Source: Paracoccaceae bacterium
GTDB lineage: Bacteria; Pseudomonadota; Alphaproteobacteria; Rhodobacterales; Rhodobacteraceae
DNA: 64,000 nucleotides
Assembly: GCA_004153385.1 (NCBI GenBank)
Contig: SDAL01000001.1
Location: 248,001-312,000, forward strand
Direction of reading: 5' to 3'
Shown here in pieces: positions 39,171 through 47,085 of this stretch. The position numbers were made by a program, and so were the translations under genes. The notes under the pieces are model-generated. The model ran no database searches. It was not told the origin of the DNA and saw only the letters and a list, made by a program, of their open reading frames with translations. How positions within the stretch are numbered: the stretch's first letter is position 1; each line of letters begins with the position of its first letter.

Positions 39171-39360
39171 ATGTGTTCTCCTTGTTTTGCGGCAAACCTA
39201 AGGCCGCAGCCATGACGATGTCCATAGACGCCGGAAAACCGCAATTTTAACACGATCATAGCCGGTTTGTGGAAATATCAAGGGGTGCGACGAAAAGGTC
39301 TCTTTGAAATGGTTCTAAAAATGCGTAACTAAGGGGCGTGAGCGATCTACCGCCGTTTTA

Positions 39361-39374
39361 TTGATCTTTATCAA
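39361..39374 (+). promoter_or_regulatory. FNR/FnrL binding site upstream of hemA
   Basis: TTGAT-N4-ATCAA is a perfect FNR-type palindrome (TTGATCTTTATCAA), centred about 66 bases before the hemA start. In Rhodobacter, FnrL is known to activate hemA under low oxygen; the site and gene here fit that. The opposite-strand dipeptidase gene starts 190 bases away and is less likely the target. Confidence 0.8.
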
Positions 39375-39433
39375 GGTGCGGAGATGACGGCTGCTCTAGC
39401 GCTGACCCAGCGAACATATGCGAGGACAGGAAG

Positions 39434-40660
39434 ATGAATTACGATCACGCACTCGATCAGGCGATCAATCGCTTGCATGACGAAGGCCGCTATAGGGTGT
39501 TCGTTGATATCGAGCGTGAGAAGGGTGCGTTTCCCAAGGCCCAATGGACCCGTCCCGATGGTGAAACGCAGGAAATTACCATCTGGTGCGGCAACGACTA
39601 TCTTGGGATGGGCCAGCACCCAGTTGTGCTTGAGGCGATGCATGAGGCACTGGATGCAACCGGTGCGGGGTCTGGCGGTACGCGCAACATCTCCGGTACA
39701 ACGGTGTATCACAAACGCCTTGAGGCAGAGCTTTCCGATCTGCATGGCACTCAGGCAGCACTTGTCTTTTCCTCCGCCTACACAGCCAATGACGCGACGC
39801 TGTCCACATTGCCGAAACTGTTTCCCGGCATGATCATCTACTCCGATGCGCTCAACCATGCCTCGATGATCGAAGGTATCCGCCGCAATGGCGGGCAAAA
39901 ACGTATCTTCCGGCACAACGACCTTGCGCATCTGCGCGAACTTCTGGCCGCAGATGATCCGGCGGCCCCCAAGCTGATTGCTTTTGAATCGATCTATTCC
40001 ATGGACGGGGATTTCGGGCCGATTTCGGAGATCTGCGATCTGGCCGAGGAATTTGGCGCGCTGACCTATCTGGACGAGGTCCATGCGGTTGGCATGTATG
40101 GCGCGCGCGGGGCAGGGCTTGCCGAAAAACTTGGCGAAACGCGGATCGATATTTTCAACGGCACATTGGGCAAGGCGTTCGGCGTGTTTGGCGGTTATAT
40201 CGCGGCCAGTGCCAAGATGGTGGATGCAGTGCGTTCCTATGCGCCCGGGTTTATCTTCACCACATCCCTGCCGCCGGTTGTCGCAGCCGGCGCTGCGGCC
40301 TCGATCGCTTTCCTGAAGACCACCGAAGGTCAGAAGCTGCGCAATATGCAGCAAGATCATGCACGCATCCTCAAGGCGCGGCTGCATGCCATGGGGCTTC
40401 CCTTCATTGATCATGGTAGCCATATTGTGCCTTTGCATGTCGGCAATCCGGTCCATTGCAAGGCCCTGTCGGATATGCTGTTGCAGGAATTCGGTGTGTA
40501 TGTGCAGCCCATCAATTTCCCAACGGTGCCGCGGGGCACGGAACGCTTGCGTTTCACCCCGTCTCCGGTGCATACGCCGAAAGAAATCGACGGGCTGGTG
40601 CGCGCCCTCGACAGTCTTTGGGCGCGGTGTGAGCTAAATCGTGCCGAATTGGCGGGATAA
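39434..40660 (+). CDS. hemA: 5-aminolevulinate synthase
   Basis: Condenses glycine and succinyl-CoA to 5-aminolevulinate, the first step of heme synthesis in alphaproteobacteria. The 408-aa PLP enzyme has [55 protein letters not shown] and the PLP lysine in [15 protein letters not shown]. Length is standard. ATG 39434 has an AGGA site. The FNR box upstream predicts oxygen control of heme (and, if present, bacteriochlorophyll) synthesis. Confidence 0.98.
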   Translation: MNYDHALDQAINRLHDEGRYRVFVDIEREKGAFPKAQWTRPDGETQEITIWCGNDYLGMGQHPVVLEAMHEALDATGAGSGGTRNISGTTVYHKRLEAELSDLHGTQAALVFSSAYTANDATLSTLPKLFPGMIIYSDALNHASMIEGIRRNGGQKRIFRHNDLAHLRELLAADDPAAPKLIAFESIYSMDGDFGPISEICDLAEEFGALTYLDEVHAVGMYGARGAGLAEKLGETRIDIFNGTLGKAFGVFGGYIAASAKMVDAVRSYAPGFIFTTSLPPVVAAGAAASIAFLKTTEGQKLRNMQQDHARILKARLHAMGLPFIDHGSHIVPLHVGNPVHCKALSDMLLQEFGVYVQPINFPTVPRGTERLRFTPSPVHTPKEIDGLVRALDSLWARCELNRAELAG

Positions 40661-40771
40661 CGCGCATCGGCGGTGTATTGGGCGCGGCTCTGTGGTAAAG
40701 ATTCCGTAACCGGTTCCAGAAAAACGGTCGAATCGGACATCACTTCGAGTGTGTATAGGGGCAGGACACGG

Positions 40772-42070
40772 ATGATCGGGCGAAGGACACCTCCTTCGAC
40801 GCAGAACGACTCAAAACCCAAGGGCTTTGAGGACTTTGAATTGCGTCTTGGCGATCTTATGCGCGGCGAGAGAGCGACCCTTTCCAAGTCGCTTTTGGAC
40901 GTGCAGCGGGAGCTTCGGATTAAAGCAGGCTATATCGCTGCGATCGAAGCGGCGGACGTTAGTGCATTTGATACCCCGTCTTTTGTGGCCGGTTACGTGC
41001 GATCCTATGCGCGCTATCTGGGTCTTGATCCCGATTGGGCGTTCGAGCGGTTTTGTCTTGAATCAGGGTTCACTCCCACCCATGGCATGGCCCCTCAAGC
41101 GTCCGGGCCCAAACCGCAGCGGTCGCCGTCTGCGCCAGTGGATGCGCTGGCCAATCCCAATGCTGTTTTCGTGCCCAAGACCGAAGGTTTCTGGTCGCAG
41201 ATCGAACTGCGTGCCGTGGGCTCGGTGCTGGTACTGGCCGCTCTTGTGGGCGGTATCGGGTATGGTGGCTGGACTGTGTTGCAGGAGGTGCAGCGCGTCC
41301 AGCTGTCACCGGTTGATCAAAGCCCTGATGTGATTGCGGAGCTTGATCCGCTCAGCGGTGTGGATGCTGTGTCCGCGGCTGATCCTGTGCGGCAGGCCGA
41401 TGCGCGTGCATCCGGCGGCCGCACCGATAATGCCGCTGATCGTCTGTTCCGTCCAGCGGCGCTGGACGTGCCTGTGATGATCGCGCGCGATGGTCCGATC
41501 GCGGCCATTGATCCGACACGTGCCGGTGTGTTTTCCGGCGAGGATGCGCGCCAGCTGCTTGCCCAGAACAGCGCGCCCGCACCATCGTCCTTGCCCGGTC
41601 CTCAGCCGGCGGGGGGCGGTCTGAATCAAGGGTCGGTCGATTTGGCGCTTGCGCAGGCGCTTGGTGCGCCAGAGGCTGCGTCGGGTGTGGTGCGCACAAC
41701 CGCGCAGGGTGCAGCAGATGTACAAATTCTGGCCGTGCGCCCGTCTTGGGTGCGCGTGAGCGCGGCGGACGGGTCGGTTTTGCTGGAAAAAATCATGGAT
41801 GCGGGGGAACGCTATACCGTTCCCAAACTGGCAGAACCTGCAAAACTGCGCACAGGCGAATCCGGTGCGATCTATTTTGCAGTGAACGGCGAGGCCCACG
41901 GGCCGGTGGGGTCGCGCGGCGCGGTCACGAAAAATATCGTGCTGAGCCCCGATGCGCTGTCAGAGAAATACGCCGTGGCCGATCCCGCATCCGATGCGGC
42001 ACTGTCGCAAATGTTTTCTGTGGCGGATGCAGCCGATGTGATCGGTCTGGATCGGCCGAAAACCGATTGA
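40772..42070 (+). CDS. RodZ-like helix-turn-helix membrane protein
   Basis: A 432-aa protein with an N-terminal HTH of the RodZ/DUF4115 type (LRLGDLMRGERATLSKSLLDV, IEAADVSAFDTPSFVAGYVRSYARYLG), one membrane segment near residues ~148-168, a Pro/Ala-rich periplasmic linker and a C-terminal beta domain (VQILAVRPSWVRVSAADGSVLLEKIMDAGERYTVP) as in DUF4115. RodZ links MreB filaments to the envelope and sets rod shape. It lies just before ispG, as rodZ does in E. coli. ATG 40772 is preceded by an AGGA site. Confidence 0.88.
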   Translation: MIGRRTPPSTQNDSKPKGFEDFELRLGDLMRGERATLSKSLLDVQRELRIKAGYIAAIEAADVSAFDTPSFVAGYVRSYARYLGLDPDWAFERFCLESGFTPTHGMAPQASGPKPQRSPSAPVDALANPNAVFVPKTEGFWSQIELRAVGSVLVLAALVGGIGYGGWTVLQEVQRVQLSPVDQSPDVIAELDPLSGVDAVSAADPVRQADARASGGRTDNAADRLFRPAALDVPVMIARDGPIAAIDPTRAGVFSGEDARQLLAQNSAPAPSSLPGPQPAGGGLNQGSVDLALAQALGAPEAASGVVRTTAQGAADVQILAVRPSWVRVSAADGSVLLEKIMDAGERYTVPKLAEPAKLRTGESGAIYFAVNGEAHGPVGSRGAVTKNIVLSPDALSEKYAVADPASDAALSQMFSVADAADVIGLDRPKTD

Positions 42071-42199
42071 TTGGCGGCACAGAAAACCGCCTTTCCGCCA
42101 TTTGTCGCTGATTGTGACCGGCCGGATCTTGTCTCAGCCGTTGCCCTTGTGCAGCGGCTGGCTTAGTTTGTCCCCCAGACACGCCCGAAGGAGTCCCCA

Positions 42200-43321
42200 A
42201 TGTCATTGAACCCGATCCGTCCGTGGCGCAGCATCGAACGCCGCAAGTCACGCAAGATCATGGTTGGCAACGTCCCCGTTGGTGGTGATGCACCAATTTC
42301 GGTGCAAACGATGACCAATACCGACACAACAGATGTGAAGGCCACACTGGATCAGATCATTCGCGCCGCTGATGTGGGGGCCGATATCGTGCGGGTGTCC
42401 ACGCCTGACGCGGACTCGACCCGTGCGCTGAAAGAAATCTGCGCCGAAAGCCCTGTGCCGATCGTGGCCGATATCCATTTCCACTACAAGCGCGCGATCG
42501 AGGCTGCCGAGGCAGGCGCTGCCTGTCTGCGGATCAATCCGGGCAATATCGGGGACGCCAAGCGCGTGCGCGAAGTCGTGAAGGCGGCCAAGGACCATGG
42601 CTGTTCGATCCGTATCGGTGTGAATGCGGGCTCGCTGGAGCGGCATCTGCTGGAAAAATATGGCGAACCGTGCCCCGAGGCGATGGTTGAATCCGCACTT
42701 GATCACATCAAATTGCTGGAAGACAACGACTTCCACGAATTCAAAATCTCGTGCAAAGCCTCCGATGTGTTTCTGGCCGCCGCTGCCTATCAATCGCTGG
42801 CAGAGGCCACAGACGCGCCGATCCACCTTGGCATTACCGAAGCGGGCGGCCTGACCTCCGGCACTGTGAAATCGGCCGTGGGCATGGGCAACCTGCTATG
42901 GTCAGGTATCGGCGATACCTTGCGTGTGTCGCTGTCTGCCGATCCGGTGGAAGAGGTCAAGGTGGGGTTTGAGATCCTCAAGGGGCTCGGTCTGCGCACC
43001 CGTGGCGTTCAGATCATTTCCTGCCCGTCTTGCGCGCGTCAGGGGTTTGATGTGATCAAGACCGTCGAACGCCTTGAAGAGCGGCTGGAGCATATCAAAA
43101 CGCCGATGAGCCTGTCGATCATCGGCTGTGTGGTGAATGGTCCGGGCGAGGCGCTGATGACCGATCTGGGGTTCACCGGCGGCGGTGCGGGATCGGGCAT
43201 GGTGTATATGGCGGGCAAACAAAGCCACAAGATGTCAAACGACCAGATGGTCGAACATATTGTGGAGCTGGTCGAAAACCGCGCAGCCGAACTGGAAGCG
43301 CAAGAAGACGCAGCCGAGTAG
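42200..43321 (+). CDS. ispG: 4-hydroxy-3-methylbut-2-enyl diphosphate synthase (GcpE)
   Basis: A [4Fe-4S] enzyme of the MEP isoprenoid pathway. The 373-aa product shows [29 protein letters not shown] and ITEAGG typical of the TIM-barrel part, and the cluster cysteines in [10 protein letters not shown] and [12 protein letters not shown]. Length matches the short bacterial form. It follows the RodZ-like gene by 129 bases; a terminator follows. Confidence 0.98.
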   Translation: MSLNPIRPWRSIERRKSRKIMVGNVPVGGDAPISVQTMTNTDTTDVKATLDQIIRAADVGADIVRVSTPDADSTRALKEICAESPVPIVADIHFHYKRAIEAAEAGAACLRINPGNIGDAKRVREVVKAAKDHGCSIRIGVNAGSLERHLLEKYGEPCPEAMVESALDHIKLLEDNDFHEFKISCKASDVFLAAAAYQSLAEATDAPIHLGITEAGGLTSGTVKSAVGMGNLLWSGIGDTLRVSLSADPVEEVKVGFEILKGLGLRTRGVQIISCPSCARQGFDVIKTVERLEERLEHIKTPMSLSIIGCVVNGPGEALMTDLGFTGGGAGSGMVYMAGKQSHKMSNDQMVEHIVELVENRAAELEAQEDAAE

Positions 43322-43355
43322 AAATAGGGGCTGTCGGCGCGGACCGATTGAGACG

Positions 43356-43383
43356 AAAAAGGGGCCATGCCGGCCCCTTTTTT
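43356..43383. terminator. Terminator between ispG and the DsbA-like gene
   Basis: A perfect 11-bp stem AAAAAGGGGCC / GGCCCCTTTTT with a 5-base loop, with A- and T-runs that suit both converging genes. Confidence 0.9.
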
Positions 43384-43409
43384 ATGGTCTGTCATCGCAG
43401 TGACGCGTG

Positions 43410-44156
43410 CTATCCGCGCTGGTCTTCGACAATCTTCGCCATGGTTTCTTGTGGGGCGTAGCCGCGCAGCATCTCGTCACCGATCACAAACGACGGTGTG
43501 CCCGACAGGCCCATCTGCTGGGCCAGTTCGTAATTGGCCTCGATCACCTGTTCGACCTCGTCGCTGCCCATTTTGGCCAGAACCGCATCGGCATCCAGAT
43601 CGTTTTCGGTTGCGATTGTGCGCAGGCTTGCCTCGGAAATGTCGCCGCGCAGCGTCATCAAGGCGTTGTGGACGGTTTCATAGGCCCCGTCACCCGCAAT
43701 CTGGCGCACGGCAATCGCGAACCGCGCCGCCATCACGGACGCATCGCCCAGGATCGGGAACTCTTTCACGACGAAACGGATATTGCCGTCAGATTTCAGA
43801 AGGTTGTTGACCTCCGGATAGGCTTTCTTGCAATAGCCACAGCGGTAATCCATGAATTCGATGATCGTGATATCGCCATCGGGGTTGCCGCCAATCCATG
43901 ATGTTGCCGGATCGGTCAGCGCATCTTGATGGTCCGCAATCAGGCTTTGATCGTTTTTCTGGGCCTTTGCGTTCTGGCGCTGATCTAGCACATTGATCGC
44001 CTCGACCAGAACCTCGGGATTGTCCATCAGATAGTCACGCACCGCTGTGCCGAAGGCATCGCGCTCGGTATCGCTCATTTCCGAAAGATCAAGCGCGGTC
44101 GCAGGCTGTGCGAGCAACGCAGACAGGGCGAAGGCGGGCAAAAGTTTGCGGTTCAT
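43410..44156 (-). CDS. DsbA family thiol-disulfide oxidoreductase
   Basis: A 248-aa protein with a signal peptide at its start (MNRKLLPAFALSALLAQPATA), a helical N-terminal part and a thioredoxin fold with catalytic CGYC in IEFMDYRCGYCKKAYPEV; the cis-Pro segment is SGTPSFVIGD. The shape (N-terminal extension plus thioredoxin domain) fits the ScsC/BdbD-like periplasmic group rather than classic DsbA. It may oxidise or isomerise disulfides. A start four codons upstream (44168) is possible. Confidence 0.9.
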   Translation of the reverse strand: MNRKLLPAFALSALLAQPATALDLSEMSDTERDAFGTAVRDYLMDNPEVLVEAINVLDQRQNAKAQKNDQSLIADHQDALTDPATSWIGGNPDGDITIIEFMDYRCGYCKKAYPEVNNLLKSDGNIRFVVKEFPILGDASVMAARFAIAVRQIAGDGAYETVHNALMTLRGDISEASLRTIATENDLDADAVLAKMGSDEVEQVIEANYELAQQMGLSGTPSFVIGDEMLRGYAPQETMAKIVEDQRG

Positions 44157-44356
44157 GTTCAGGGCCATCCTTGTATTGCTCGGCCAGACGCGGCACACCA
44201 TCGTGCACGATTGGAGTGCATATGGGCACCGGCCCCGCCGGTTGCGTGTAACAGTGCCGTGCGACGCTCCAAGACGCAAGAGGATGACGATGGATTGACC
44301 CTGCCGCGATCAGCGCCTATCGCAGCACTCGTCCAGCTTGAAAATGGAGCCAGTTG

Positions 44357-45499
44357 ATGCGTTTCTCAACCCGGGGACAGGTCGACCCCTTCATCGTGAT
44401 GGATGTGATGGAGGCCGCGCGCGCCGCCGAAGAGGCAGGCCGCGACATCGTGCATATGGAAGTGGGCCAACCCTCGACGCCCGCGCCCCTGGGCGCGCGA
44501 CAGGCGTTGCAAGCTGCGCTTGATGACCAGTCGATGGGCTATACGGTGGCCTTGGGGCTGCCGGCGCTGCGCCGTGGTATCGCCGATCTTTACCGCCGTT
44601 GGTACGGGGTGGATCTGGATCCGGCCCGCGTGGTGGTCACAGCCGGATCATCGGGGGCGTTTGTTCTGGCGTTTTCGGCGCTGTTTGATGCAGGCGACCG
44701 TGTGGCTTTGGGCGAGCCGGGCTATCCGAGTTACCGCCAGATCTTGCGCGCCATGTCGGTCACGCCGGTGGGCATGGCCACACGGGCAGAAAACCGCTAC
44801 CAGCCGGTGCCCGAGGATATTCCCGATGATGTGCAGGGGCTGATCGTTGCGTCCCCCGGCAATCCGTCCGGCACGATGTTGGGGCGTGAGCAACTGGGCG
44901 CACTTGTGGATCTGGCGCAGGCGCGTGATCTGGCGTTTGTATCGGATGAAATCTATCACGGGCTGCATTACGAAGGCCGCGCGATCACCGCGCTCGAGCT
45001 CTCTGACGAGGCCTATGTGGTCAATTCTTTTTCCAAGTATTTTTCCATGACGGGTTGGCGTGTGGGGTGGATGGTTGTGCCGCAGACGCATATCCGCACA
45101 GTAGAGCGGCTTGCGCAAAACCTTTTTATCTGTCCGCCACATGCCAGCCAGATCGCTGCCCTGAACGCGCTGGAGTGCATTGACGAGATGGAGGCCAATC
45201 GTGCCGTCTACGCAGCCAACCGCCAGTTGATGCTGGAGGGTTTGCCACGCGCGGGATTTGACCGGATCGCCCCGCCTGATGGCGCTTTCTATGTGTACGC
45301 CGATGTATCGCATCTGACAGATGACAGTCGCGCCTTTGCCGCAGAGATATTGCACGGCGCCGGTGTGGCCGTGACACCCGGACTGGATTTCGATCCCCAT
45401 CGCGGGGCCGGAACGCTGCGGTTTTCCTATGCCCAGTCAACGCCGCGGATTGCCGAGGGGCTGAAACGGCTGCAAGAATACATGGCGGCGCGCGGCTGA
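44357..45499 (+). CDS. Pyridoxal-phosphate aminotransferase, class I/II
   Basis: A 380-aa fold-type I transaminase. DIVHMEVGQPSTPAP, TAGSSGAFVLAFSALFD, SPGNPSGTML, SDEIYHGLHYEG (Asp contacting PLP) and NSFSKYFSMTGWRVGWM with the Schiff-base Lys mark the class. The substrate (aromatic, alanine or other amino acid) cannot be told. A TTG one codon earlier is in frame, but ATG 44357 with its GGAG site is preferred. A TTGACC-N17-TATCGC stretch upstream (44295-44323) is a weak promoter candidate. Confidence 0.93.
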   Translation: MRFSTRGQVDPFIVMDVMEAARAAEEAGRDIVHMEVGQPSTPAPLGARQALQAALDDQSMGYTVALGLPALRRGIADLYRRWYGVDLDPARVVVTAGSSGAFVLAFSALFDAGDRVALGEPGYPSYRQILRAMSVTPVGMATRAENRYQPVPEDIPDDVQGLIVASPGNPSGTMLGREQLGALVDLAQARDLAFVSDEIYHGLHYEGRAITALELSDEAYVVNSFSKYFSMTGWRVGWMVVPQTHIRTVERLAQNLFICPPHASQIAALNALECIDEMEANRAVYAANRQLMLEGLPRAGFDRIAPPDGAFYVYADVSHLTDDSRAFAAEILHGAGVAVTPGLDFDPHRGAGTLRFSYAQSTPRIAEGLKRLQEYMAARG

Positions 45500-45660
45500 T
45501 ATCGCCCGTGGCGCGCGGTGCCCGATCCGTCCCTGCGCCCAATCCGTCCCGGTGCACGGTCCTGTCGGCGTGCAACCCCGCGTGTGCGGCCCTGCCGGTT
45601 TTTATTGCGTCCCGAGATGAGCCTTTTATGTCGTGACGCCTACATCAAACGGAGTGCGCG

Positions 45661-46905
45661 ATGCGTATCTTTCCTTGCTTATCGCTGATCGCGGCCCTTG
45701 TCTTTGTGGCCGTCATGCCTGCGGGCGCGCAAAATCAGGGGCCGCTTGATGCAGCCCGCTCTGCTGCACGGCTTGCACAGTTCGAGCCGGTGCGCAGTAC
45801 GATTGCAGGCGATGCCAACCAGACCCGTATCCACCTTGGCATCAGCGAGAGCGTCCCTTACCGCGCGTTTTTGCTGGATGCGCCGCCGCGCCTTGTTGTG
45901 GATTTCCAAGAGGTCGATTTTGCCGATGCCAAGCCGGAAGCGTTTCTGGGCGCAGGCGCGATTACCGCGCTGCGATGGGGGCCGTTTCGTACAGGCTGGT
46001 CGCGGATGGTGGCCGAACTGTCGGGACCCGTGCGTATCGAGCGGGCGGTGATGCAAACCTCCGGCGCGCCTGCGCTGGATATCTCTTTGGTGCCGGTCCC
46101 CGAAGAGGAGTTCGCCCCGCATCCCGGATCTGCCGAATCGGCACTGTGGGATCTGCCGCAACCGGCCCGTGTGGCCCAACCCATCAACCGGCAGGACGGG
46201 ACGCGCAATGTGGTTGTGGCCTTGGATCCCGGCCATGGCGGGCGCGATCCGGGGGCCGAGGCGGGCCCCACGACCGAGGCCATCGTCGTTTTGACATTTG
46301 CACGCGAATTGAAGGAAAGATTGTCGCGGGCCGGTATCGAGATTGTGATGACACGCGAGGATAACCGCTTTGTCTCGCTTGAGGACCGTTTGACACGGGC
46401 GCGCAGTGCCGGTGCGGATCTGTTCATTTCACTGCATGCCGATGCGCTGGAAAACAGCACCCAGACCGGCGCGGCCGTCTATGTGTTCGATCCCGATGCC
46501 ACCCGATCGGCCACGCAAAAACTGACCGAGCGCCATGGTCGCGGGGATCTGTTGTCGGGTGTGGATATGATCGGGCAGGGCGATGATGTGGCGGTGGCTC
46601 TGATGCAAATGGCGCGCAGGGAAACCGCCCCCCGCAGTCTGGCATTCGCGCAAAACCTTGGCAATGCGATCAGCAGGGCTGGCCTCACACTGTATAAACC
46701 CGATGTTCAGTTTGCGGATTTTTCGGTTTTGAAAGCGGCCGATATCCCGTCGGTTCTGATCGAACTGGGCTTCTTGTCATCGGATGGCGACCGCAAGCGT
46801 TTGTTGGACCCGCGTTGGCGCGCCCGCATGGCGGAGGCGGTAACGGGCGCGGTGGAGACATGGGCGCGCGCGGATGCCGCCCAAGCACCGCTTTTGCGCC
46901 AGTAG
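45661..46905 (+). CDS. N-acetylmuramoyl-L-alanine amidase, AmiC type
   Basis: A 414-aa periplasmic zinc amidase that cleaves septal peptidoglycan. Signal peptide at residues ~1-23 (ending PAGAQ), an AMIN domain at ~50-150 (HLGISESVPYRAFLLDAPPRLVVDF) and an Amidase_3 domain from ~190, with zinc ligands in LDPGHGGRDPGA and LFISLHADAL, and the end motif SVLIELGFLSS. Followed by the PBP1A gene, a common alphaproteobacterial pair. Confidence 0.94.
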   Translation: MRIFPCLSLIAALVFVAVMPAGAQNQGPLDAARSAARLAQFEPVRSTIAGDANQTRIHLGISESVPYRAFLLDAPPRLVVDFQEVDFADAKPEAFLGAGAITALRWGPFRTGWSRMVAELSGPVRIERAVMQTSGAPALDISLVPVPEEEFAPHPGSAESALWDLPQPARVAQPINRQDGTRNVVVALDPGHGGRDPGAEAGPTTEAIVVLTFARELKERLSRAGIEIVMTREDNRFVSLEDRLTRARSAGADLFISLHADALENSTQTGAAVYVFDPDATRSATQKLTERHGRGDLLSGVDMIGQGDDVAVALMQMARRETAPRSLAFAQNLGNAISRAGLTLYKPDVQFADFSVLKAADIPSVLIELGFLSSDGDRKRLLDPRWRARMAEAVTGAVETWARADAAQAPLLRQ

Positions 46906-47018
46906 ATCGCCCGACGCAGAGGGCATGCGTCGGGTGCCGGTAGGCATGACGCAGCCCCCTTGCAATACCAGATAGACAATATGTGAGCATATTCCCGCAA
47001 CTGCATGGCGGAGTTGTT

Positions 47019-47047
47019 TTGACCCAACCCACCGTGCAGGGTATAGG
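47019..47047 (+). promoter_or_regulatory. Candidate sigma-70 promoter for the PBP1A gene
   Basis: TTGACC (47019-47024) and TATAGG (47042-47047) are 17 bases apart, about 39 bases before the TTG start of the next gene. Both hexamers are near consensus for alphaproteobacteria. Confidence 0.55.
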
Positions 47048-47085
47048 CAACCGCAAATGGGGGCGTTTCCCCAAAGGAGCGACTG

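Noticed and set aside
39371-40573. A 400-codon open frame on the minus strand
   Set aside because: Antisense to hemA, whose protein is unambiguous.
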